From Zoroaster sp. YZ-2022 (taxonomy: Eukaryota; Echinodermata; Asteroidea; Forcipulatida; Zoroasteridae), in contig CM055828.1 in assembly GCA_029582265.1 (NCBI GenBank), positions 35,065,263 through 35,129,262 of the forward strand: a stretch of 64,000 nucleotides of DNA, read 5' to 3'. Below, piece after piece: positions 56,701-64,000 of this stretch (position 1 is its first letter; every line of letters begins with the position of its first letter). Both the position numbers and the translations under genes were made by a program. The notes beneath the pieces were generated by a model. That model had not been told where the DNA came from and did no database searches. It saw nothing but the letters and a program-made list of their open reading frames with translations.

Positions 56701-59700
56701 GTCGTGGCCGAGCGGTCTAGCTTACCGGATTCAAGTTCTGGTGTTAGCAACATAATGTGGGTTCGAATCACGGCCGTGACACTTGTGTCCTTGAGCAAGA
56801 CACTTAATCATAATTGCTTCTCTCCACCCAGGGGTTAAATAAAATGGGTACCTGTGAAGGCAGAGTTGGTTTGCTCTATATGCGCTAGAAATGGCAGCAA
56901 TTGAGCTGTATACTCCCCAGGGAGCTGAGATGGTTTCAGGAATGATTTATGAGCCTTATGAGCAGGGATAATAATATAATGCGCCTTGAGCACCACTTAG
57001 TTGGTGGATACGTGCGCTATATAAATCCACACATTATTATTATTATTATTATTGTTTTGTATGTAGACGTGTATATTTTTAAATAAAGTTAGTTGTGGAT
57101 TTTTAAAACCATTTTTACATTAAGACTAATTGCGGTGACACCATGTGGAATCTCAATTGAGTAGTAATTAGTTCTGAAAAGAACTGGTGGTACAACTCGA
57201 CGTTTCGATCAGTATGCTCTGATCGTGCTCTTTTCAGAACTAATTACTACTCAATTGAGATTCCACATGGTGTCACCGCAATTAGTCTTACTTATCATCC
57301 TCACCATGCAAAGCTACAAGTTTTACATTTTTACATTATTTCTTTACTTCTTTTTATTGTTGTATTTGTCATCTAGTAACCTCTAAGCTGTCATTGTTTT
57401 AATATGGAGATGTCCAATCACATGTAATTGCCTAATTAAGGATGAATAAAGTTTTTTGAATTGAATATCCTCAAGTGCGACAACCGCTGATTAAATGAAT
57501 AATTGATTGACATACAAAAATAGAGTTAAATTTCAGAAAACTGTACTGGCAAGTACAATTATTTTAGGTATTTAGGAAAGTGTTCTCTTTCCTTAATTCA
57601 AACTGGAAATAATTTCTCTTACTGAATGGCAGCACCTCAGATAATCTTATTCCTAAAGAACATTTATATCATCAAATGTTCAGTTTTACAATTTGACAAT
57701 GCTTTTTCTCTTTTTACTTCTTTATATACATCAGTATACATCACCATCAACTAATCCAAACCACCCTTCTGGGGTTTAAGCCATGGTATAGTCATGTTAC
57801 AAGAATGAAATCCGTTACTGATAAAACAGCAACTGCAAGTCAAAAACTGAAACACTAAAACTTCCTATTTTGCCTTTAGCCTTCCTCACCTCAAAAGAAA
57901 ACAAAATCATTCAAAGTATTTTCCAAGCTCGTGTGCCGCGGTTCCAAGCTAGTGTTACTTGAATCTTTCCCACCCAAAACATGCTATTCATTGTTACAAT
58001 ATTCACCGCCAATCCTTTTCACCCTACTAACAATGGCAACCTTAGATCATTGTTCCTTTCTCTATAAGGGAACTAAGTAAAGGTGTGAACCTTCCCACCC
58101 CCTATAAGGGTACTCTGCTTTTTATAACAGACTTAGGGTACTTGTCAAACAATTCCTTATTGTAAATTTATTTTGACATTTCCTTTAAAACATTGGGAGA
58201 TAAAAATGAGCTAAGAATCATGTATGGGTTTCCAGAAATATGTTTACAAACAGTCAAGTCAAGTTTTACCCACCTAACTACTGTTGGGAAATTGGGACAT
58301 TTATTTAAAACAAAATGTAAACAGTTCCCAATGATCCAAATACACAGTGAGCCAACTTAACAGCCAATTTTGAGGAGCAATCTTCATTTGCCATTTCATA
58401 ATTATATTGCCAACGGTGCAAACTGTCCATTTTTAACCATACCCAAATTGAGAACACAAATTGAAGGTCATATCAGCTGTAACCAACAAGAAAGGGTGTA
58501 AAAGAAGTTAGTTAACTAGGTTTTTGACACCTGATTTAAGGGGAAGTGTTGCAACCCAGGCCATACGCTCCTACAAGGATAAGGTGCATGTGTGTCATGG
58601 GATGGACTAATTAAACTTAAAATAAGTTAATATTTCCCCAATACGTTTTTCATACGTACAGAGGTGTAGCCAGGACTTTTCAGTGGGGGGGGGGGCACGG
58701 GGGGAGCACGGGGGGGGATTGCTTTTCAGTGGGGCCCAGGGGGTTTTCCCCTTTTCTTTTTCTTTTCTTTTTTGGGGCACTATGAGGATTTTTCGTGGGG
58801 GGCACCTGGGGGGCATGGAAATTTGGGGGGGGGGGGGGAAACGTGCCCCCCCAGGCCCCCCGTGGCTACTCACTTCACTCAAAGAGCGTGACTTGCATTA
58901 GGAATAACTACAATCAAGCCAGAAGGCCATGTAATTAACTAATGCTTCACCAATTAGTAATTATCCCTCTGTCGCGTCTATCATTGCCAGCTTAAAATAA
59001 TAGAGATATTTTTTCTACTCCTTTACAATAATTTCACTAATCAATCCATGAACTCATTTCAATACCCGAGTTATTGGATAATAGCCATTGTGGAAATATT
59101 ATGGATGGAATGTGATTTACATTCAGATAAACATTCCCGCACGCCACAGAATGATTCAATGTTTTTGTATTTACGCGATTCGTATACAAGAAATATAAAC
59201 CAAGCATACTGGATAGGAATGCGAGGAGCGTGCTATACAATCAGTCACATTTTCCAACCTTAAACATCAAATAACTTTAGTTTATCATCACACATAACAG
59301 AAATCTTATCTCTGTGGAAGGCTGTTATTTCTGAATTTCAATGGATCACTGTTCTAATGGGGCACCTTTACGGTTGTTTTATGATGATTATTGTGCCAAG
59401 TAACCGGCCTATAAATGAAGTATACGGGACAGGATTCAATGTCATTTAATTGGTGTTTGCCTGTTTGGGAGTGATGTTGTCGCTCGGATGAGGATGATTG
59501 CGATGATAATGGTAAATGTCAACGATGAATGATAACAAGGAAGATGATTCCAATATCCTACCTCACAATAATCCATTGCCAGGTCCATCTTCCCAAGCTT
59601 CCGATAAGGTGTGGCAAGATTCAGCTGCACGACAGTCCGTAGTTTTTGGCTCCATTCCTGCCCTCTGCATCTCACAAGCTCACTAGCTTTCACCGTGTAT

Positions 59701-60248
59701 CTCAAAGCTTTATCATAATCCTTCAGACTGATGTACACCTCTGCTAGATCCCCGTAAGTGTTACATTCTAACCCTCTGTCTCCTGTCTTTATTGCCATTT
59801 TCAAGGCTTTATCAAAGTTATCCAAAGCTTGCTGGAAGTGTCCAAACCCATGGTTGGCGTTGCCAAGACAGAGGTGGATTGGCCCCACTAACGGGTCATC
59901 CTGAGACGCCGTATTGTTCATGCTGTGTCTAGCGTACGACATAGCCTTGTGGTACTCGCATAATTTCTCATTAGCCCTGGCAAGATTGAGGTAGGCCTCA
60001 GCTCGGAGTTCTGGTTCTTCGAGCTCGTTAGCAATGTCAATCTGCTGGATAGAATACCCCAGCATCTCTCGATGGTCACCCCAGTCACCATAAGCCCAGG
60101 CCAGGTGGCCGAGAAGGACAAACTTCAGACGTTTGTCCCCTACTTTGCTCAGGGCACCTTTCCATTTGCGCACGGCCTCTTCTTGTTGGGTGCTATTGTA
60201 TAGCTTAAGACCTTTCTCTATTTGTTGTTTGGCTGCCCGCTGGCCCAT
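44627..60248 (-). CDS. RAPSN: Rapsyn (43-kDa receptor-associated protein of the synapse), complete, 6 coding exons
   Basis: Minus-strand exons 60248-59562, 48972-48874, 47440-47318, 46866-46813, 46136-45937 and 44705-44627 join in frame with GT-AG introns to 413 residues; vertebrate rapsyn is about 412. Gly2 (MGQ) is the N-myristoylation site that attaches rapsyn to the postsynaptic membrane. Residues ~5-321 are tandem TPRs ([60 protein letters not shown]). A linker follows, then a RING-H2 finger: C362, C365, C381, H383, H386, C389, C400, C403. Rapsyn clusters acetylcholine receptors, and its RING is a reported E3 ligase. The ATG at 60248 is used because a longer open frame begins only at a GTG. 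A pyrimidine-rich acceptor at 60321-60323 suggests a 5' UTR intron. The last exon is only 79 nt, found from the phase and the missing CPNC pair. It converges on the EF-hand gene. Confidence 0.95.
44706..45936. other. RAPSN: Rapsyn intron 5
   Basis: Contains a short (TAAAA)n run near 45,300-45,320; otherwise no recognised element. Confidence 0.6.
45937..46136 (-). CDS. RAPSN: Rapsyn coding exon 5 (first half of RING)
   Basis: 200 nt, TTCCTAG acceptor, GTGAGA donor, phase 2. Encodes the linker and CGVC ... CCHIFHT of the RING-H2 domain. Confidence 0.94.
46208..46350 (+). mobile_element. Penelope-like 3' repeat fragment with ribozyme-like core
   Basis: TTCTCCTGAAGACGATCAG through CGTCGAG, then the family repeat ending CACCATGCAAAACTGCAAG. 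A short GTTA repeat replaces the usual TTGTACC. Confidence 0.75.
46211..46253 (+). ncRNA. Hammerhead-ribozyme-like core
   Basis: CTGAAGA at 46216-46222, extra C, stem II GATCAG / CTGATC, loop AGCATA, GAAA at 46242-46245, CGTC then GAG pairing with CTC. Antisense to rapsyn, so it would not be made from the rapsyn transcript. Confidence 0.55.
46813..46866 (-). CDS. RAPSN: Rapsyn coding exon 4
   Basis: 54 nt, ACCAG acceptor, GTAAGT donor. Encodes [18 protein letters not shown], the last TPR helix. Confidence 0.92.
46961..47130. mobile_element. CAGCGGCGTAGCC-family hAT-like MITE, rapsyn intron 3
   Basis: Ends CAGCGGTGTAGCCAGG and TGGCTACGCCGCT with the G-rich / TTTTCCC interior of the family. 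Flanks do not show a clean target duplication. Confidence 0.75.
47318..47440 (-). CDS. RAPSN: Rapsyn coding exon 3
   Basis: 123 nt, AACAG acceptor, GTAAAA donor. Encodes [19 protein letters not shown] through MMRQFNK. Confidence 0.93.
47758..47818. repeat. 20-bp tandem repeat, 3 copies
   Basis: CACTTCCTAGGGTTCACCCC repeated three times without visible variation. Confidence 0.9.
48248..48350 (-). mobile_element. Penelope-like 3' repeat fragment
   Basis: TGTAGCTTTGCATG, GACACCATGTGAAATTCTCA and TAGTTCTGAAAAGAACTAG match the minus strand of the family; the ribozyme-like part is absent. Confidence 0.6.
48360..48690. repeat. Dispersed repeat with 59-bp tandem units
   Basis: ATTTACAGAC recurs at about 48502, 48561 and 48620 (variant base) with a last partial at 48679, period 59. 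Preceded by ACCAAACATCCTGAG shared with 29,010-29,730. Confidence 0.8.
48874..48972 (-). CDS. RAPSN: Rapsyn coding exon 2
   Basis: 99 nt, CTAG acceptor, GTAAAG donor. Encodes [13 protein letters not shown] through [10 protein letters not shown]. Confidence 0.94.
50400..50560 (+). mobile_element. Degenerate tRNA-like SINE
   Basis: GATGGCTCAGTGTTTAGAGTG resembles an A box and GGGTTTGAATATC a decayed B box about 55 nt later. It lies inside a 147-codon open frame that I judge non-coding. Confidence 0.35.
52436..52795. mobile_element. hAT-like MITE (TAAGG-GCACAGCCTTA family), copy 2
   Basis: Ends TAAGGTTGTGC / GCACAGCCTTA. Perfect 8-bp target duplication ACTCATTG at 52428-52435 and 52796-52803. 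360 bp. Confidence 0.85.
53095..53330. repeat. Imperfect GATT/TGAT tetranucleotide-rich region
   Basis: Several runs of GATTGATT separated by short unrelated segments. Confidence 0.8.
56369..56581. mobile_element. hAT-like MITE (CAGCGGCGTAGCC family), 213 bp
   Basis: TIRs CAGCGGCGTAGCCA / TGGCTACGCCGCTG; perfect 8-bp target duplication GGTTGATG at 56361-56368 and 56582-56589. Confidence 0.9.
56696..57053 (+). mobile_element. tRNA-Leu-like SINE, full length
   Basis: Head GTGTCGTGGCCGAGCGGTCT (A box) with a leucine-type anticodon region GATTCAAGTTCTGG and GTGGGTTCGAATC (B box). Then the block CCTTGAGCAAGACACTTAAT, the body shared with 25148-25680, the 3' tail GGTGGATACGTGCGCTATAT and a short (ATT)n tail. 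The head is too diverged in its T arm to be a working tRNA gene. Confidence 0.88.
57118..57325. mobile_element. Head-to-head Penelope 3' repeats forming a palindrome
   Basis: 57121-57181 and 57230-57290 are 61-bp perfect inverted copies of the family repeat. The 48-bp spacer holds a truncated ribozyme-like stem II. The right arm continues to CACCATGCAAAGCTACAAG. Confidence 0.85.
58659..58869. mobile_element. CAGCGGCGTAGCC-family hAT-like MITE, degraded ends
   Basis: Starts CAGAGGTGTAGCCAGGAC, has the G-rich and TTTTCCCCTTTTC interior and ends CCCGTGGCTAC. Right TIR is cut short; no target duplication. Confidence 0.7.
59562..60248 (-). CDS. RAPSN: Rapsyn coding exon 1
   Basis: 687 nt, 229 codons, donor GTAGGA, phase 0. 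Holds the myristoylation start and most TPRs. Confidence 0.95.
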
Positions 60249-60320
60249 GTTGACACTCACCCAGGCGGAATCCCTTACTAATATGATTTTCTCATCCCTC
60301 CTCGATGGCCTCGGCGCTCG
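60249..60320 (-). other. RAPSN: Probable rapsyn 5' UTR exon segment
   Basis: Between the ATG and a good acceptor (TTTCCTCTTCTCACAG on the minus strand, ending at 60321). This predicts a noncoding exon farther right, which I could not place. Confidence 0.45.
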
Positions 60321-63300
60321 CTGTGAGAAGAGGAAATAAAGAACCGATTTTGTTTTAAATGCAGTTGGTGATAACCGTTATAGTTATAAGTTATAGAGAG
60401 GTCCCTGAATATCAGACGAAAAAAAATTAACAATCGATTTGAGAGTATTACTAACATTATTTTTTTGAGTACAGTGGTATTGTTATGATTCATTTTTCCG
60501 GCAGAAGACACCAGATTCCTTATGGCAATATTTAAAATTAATATATTTTTTACCGCGGTTCATCAAAATTTGGAATTGAGGCATGAAGGAGGGAGGCAGG
60601 TTGTCTACCATTTCTCTAGAAATAAATCAGAGATAAAAGTTACCTTTCAAATTTGAGTAGAGAAGAAGAGGGTGAAAGACTTCACGTAGGAACTGTCATC
60701 AGCATGACCATCTGGATACCCGGATATTATTAATGTGACAATAGCTGATGAAAGACACACCATGAATGTTGGCAGCCTTGGCAACTAACTGGCTGCTGTG
60801 TTTAAGTGGAGAATGTATCACAGCACACAGTTCTCTTTAAGTTGTACCAGACTTGACGATTGTTATTCTTGACGTTGTAGCATGAGCCGAAATCAAAACA
60901 GCGCGTACGGATCTCCGGTATTGCGGAGTCAGCGACGCGTGTCGTCCCGGAACTGCCCAATCCACGATGATGAGAAATGGACCATGAACGAGGATGACAT
61001 CACTCATTGATAACAATGGAAAAACACTCTCTTCGCATCACATCAGTCCAAGCTGATAACGGTCACTGCATTGGTCGTGGTAAATAATGCATTTTGTCAA
61101 GTTAACCCCAATTAACGCAATAAAGTAAGTGAGACCCTTGGGCCGCGCCGGCTGATGTTGGATGATCCGTAGAAATTGATTATAGTTCACGACGTGCGAC
61201 CCGTATTTCATATAGCAAGACACTCACTGACCTGGTTATGGGATGATACACAAAATGCCTGTTCCACTTCTGACAATATTTACGAGCAATATGTCACAGC
61301 TCAGATGTCCAGTGATTCAATCAAGAAATTCTCAAGTGATGTTCGTTATGAGATTAACCGGCAAGGAATGAAGAGATTTCCAATGGCAAAGACTATGCAG
61401 GTCTAATTAGTGGATGATCTGTCCAACTTCCCTACCACGTCCCGGCTTGTATTAGCGAAGTACGGATTAACTGTGATCAGTTTCGAACTGTGAAGTTAAT
61501 TGATACCATCCCGAGAAATTTGAAGCACATCTCTGTGGTGTTTCTTGGCAACAAGGGGACAGCAAGGAATGGTCCTGGCTCAATATAACACCACAGAATC
61601 TTTGGATGGATTAAGGTGATGCTGAACACGCCATTCACACCAGGGTATCTCCCAAAAATGGCGCGAAAATTTTACTTTCACAGTGACGTCATCGTAAGTT
61701 TCCCTCGTCTAAGCCAGTTATGAACGTATACATCATATCATCACTTCCTATAGTTAACTGAGCGACTATTGACAACTGCGGCGATATTATGACTGCACAA
61801 TATCGCATCAAAATGACTACACACATGATTTCATAATGGCGTCAAATAGCTGTGAACATGAGATGACGACTAGGGTGTTTCAATTATTGAGCGTACCGTT
61901 TGACATTAACAAGCTGTGGTCTTTGGGGCAGTTTTAAGCCCGCCCGCTTTATCACCAGTGATGCCGTAGTTCCCCGGCGGTACTAAAATGGAATGTCACC
62001 TCGCTAATCGTGATGACCTGGTACTTGTTTTTCGTTTCCTACTATGCATCTGGGTCTGCCATAGAAATATATTTCTGGGGTAGGTGCCTGTACAGCTTGT
62101 ACACTATACATTTATCTTGGCGCTGCATGCACGGGACGGACCCTAGTATTACGGAACATTCCTAACCGCATATTCGGCCGACCATGAACCCTTTCCGGCG
62201 ACCGAGCGTTCATGGTCCCACAAGTCTGTTTAGCTCTCCACAGCAGCGGGAGGGGGAGGAGGGGGGGGGGGGGTATGTGCTACAAATATGATGAATTATA
62301 AATACATGTAGTCCTATTCTATTTCAAAGGGTACAGGGAATACAGGGAAAATATTGCAGGAGGGATGTAAAGCCTCATGATTTCAGCCCCTGAATGCATG
62401 ACTGCTCATCCAAAATATGCGGCCATCTACATGATCTCTGTACATTGACAATTCTAGTTCTTTAATAAATTTACACCTGAATAACCTCAGAACATTAATG
62501 ACAAAATATGTATCTCGATACATTAAATTTATTCTACACCTCAACATAAAACGTCTCAGCATGATATGGGACAAATTTCAAAAATAATTAAGCGGTTCAC
62601 AATCACAAAGTTTATGGCAAAATTATTTTTAAAATTTGACAAAACGATTAATGTTATAAAGAATTAGGTTCTGCACTCTTGCTTGGTTAACCCAATATAT
62701 CAATTGGTAATTAAGTATTTTCTATGAATTTATTATCTTGACCAAACTTCTACTTAATTTTTGTTAAGAATTCAAAATCCTTAAAATCCAAATGTAAATT
62801 TTTCACATCTAACTGTCAAATTATGAAACACATAAATGCATGTTCAGATAATGTTCCAAAAGAAGTTTTTCCTAAAAAAAATCATACAATTGAGCATAAT
62901 CTTTTATTCACAAAATAAAATCTTAGGGATCTAAAATGTATGTCTATTCTAATAAGGGTTTCACATGATATATTCATTTAATATTTCACATAATTATTTC
63001 TATACATCCATAAAAACTATACAATTGTGTTTCGTAAAACAGATATTCAAGTTTTCCATTTTTCCTAATAAAGTACTCAAAATTAAAGGGAAGATACAGT
63101 TACAGCTATGTGTAACTTGATGTGATGTTAATAAATTAACCAATCATATTTTTTCTCTCTATTAAAAATGTAGTGCTCTCATTTCAGAGAAAACACCCAA
63201 AAATATTAATATTTTCAAAAAGTTGACTGACAACTTTTTGCTCCAATTGTTTTCTGTAACAAAATGTGCTTTTTCACATTTTTCTCATGACTTGAGACTC

Positions 63301-64000
63301 TGCATTGAACTAACACTTTTACAGGTTGGTTCTTGGTCGATTCAAAGAGTAAGGATACTCAACGAAGCAGTTTTGCAGACATTACAAATGTTGTACCTTC
63401 CCTTTAATGTATATATGATTCAAAAAGAGTAAGCATACTCATAGAAGCAGTTTGGCCAACATTACCAATGTTGTACCTTCCCCATTATAAAGACTGTACA
63501 AAATCTATATTACAACGAAGATTCTATGCACACGAGACATTCTGTACAGTGTTTGAGTGTTCATAACAGTCATTACTATCACAGCCTTTGAAAAATACTC
63601 AGCTAGGCTCGAGTGAGACCACTAACTACTAACTACTTTATGTTTGCAAAAATAAAGATTTGTACAAATCTTAAGTAATTCCTGAGGCTTAAAAATATGT
63701 GCAAAATTTGCACCAGCAGTGATAAATTGGAAATAAAATTGCTTTTTTTGTCGAGTTCTGACTAATGAATGAGAAACAGTAGAACAATAAAAAATAGAGC
63801 AATATCAAATCAAACATCATATTAGTCTTGATAAGGGTCCAAATAACATTTGTCACAGAGGATCACTTGCTTATTTTAAGGAAGGCAACTCCATAGCTTT
63901 CAGTTATAAAAAATGTGTTGTTTCTGAGAGGAACTGATTTATCTTTTTCTTTTTTGTAGCACTGAACCTGCCAAAACATTTTGCAAATCAAAAAAGAGAA
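60321..64000. other. Region upstream of rapsyn, no gene supported
   Basis: Should contain the rapsyn promoter and a first noncoding exon. A G-rich run occurs near 62,248-62,275 and two copies of the 80-bp repeat at 63338-63483. Open frames here are short and resemble nothing known to me. Confidence 0.5.
63338..63483. repeat. Two diverged copies of the 80-bp minisatellite unit
   Basis: GATTCAAAGAGTAAGGATAC and GATTCAAAAAGAGTAAGCAT, 77 bp apart, each followed by GAAGCAGTTT and ATGTTGTACCTTCCC as in the 43.8-44.5 kb array. Confidence 0.88.

Larger units (their letters stand above)
48973..59561. other. RAPSN: Rapsyn intron 1 (10.6 kb)
   Basis: Holds a degenerate tRNA-like SINE (~50,400-50,560), a hAT-like MITE (52436-52795), a GATT-rich stretch (53,095-53,330), a hAT-like MITE (56369-56581), a SINE (56696-57053), a Penelope palindrome (57118-57325) and another hAT-like MITE (58659-58869). 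53,900-56,200 and 57,330-58,620 show nothing recognised. Confidence 0.6.

Noticed and set aside
56700..56786. Functional tRNA-Leu gene
   Set aside because: A and B boxes are present but the T arm and acceptor mispair, and it is joined to a SINE body and (ATT)n tail.
59048..59263. Short plus-strand frame in rapsyn intron 1
   Set aside because: No domain, no repeat relation, no splice context.

Overview
The window is animal (bilaterian) nuclear DNA. Four multi-exon genes can be read across GT-AG introns: the N-terminal half of an ARID2-type chromatin gene, an acid/gastric lipase, a centrin-like EF-hand gene and a complete rapsyn gene. Rapsyn belongs to nerve-muscle synapses, so the source is an animal. 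The AT-rich introns, the many TACATGTA palindromes, the Penelope-like retroelements and the dense families of small inverted-repeat transposons suggest a marine invertebrate, perhaps an echinoderm, hemichordate or amphioxus. The species cannot be named from the sequence; this placement is inference.

Layout: 1-14,115 (minus strand) holds ARID2 coding exons 1-3, which encode the ARID DNA-binding domain; the rest of the gene lies to the left of the window. 14,116-17,986 is the ARID2 upstream region, a very long compound trinucleotide repeat, and a TA microsatellite interrupted by a small transposon. 17,987-27,927 (plus) is a secreted or lysosomal AB-hydrolase lipase in 8 coding exons with an intact Ser-Asp-His triad. 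27,928-32,793 is a repeat-rich gap. 32,794-42,742 (plus) is a 228-residue centrin-like EF-hand protein in 6 coding exons; its 6.5-kb third intron carries a Penelope-like element split by a 4.4-kb insertion that contains a TIR DNA transposon. 44,627-60,248 (minus) is rapsyn in 6 coding exons, 413 residues, tail to tail with the EF-hand gene. 60,321-64,000 has no gene I can support.

The genes do not form a pathway; they are neighbours in a repeat-rich metazoan locus. The most interesting material is mobile DNA. Penelope-like fragments carry hammerhead-ribozyme-like cores with a minimal stem III. Three hAT-like MITE families have perfect 8-bp target duplications. Two near-identical TA-flanked MITEs lie 12 kb apart. 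A tRNA-derived SINE shares its 3' tail with a LINE fragment. A 2.07-kb TIR element carries seven copies of a 15-mer, all in one orientation. An 80-bp minisatellite begins about 100 bp past the rapsyn stop codon and would lie in its 3' UTR.

All exon boundaries were read by eye from splice consensus, frame continuity and remembered family similarity. No alignment or search was run.
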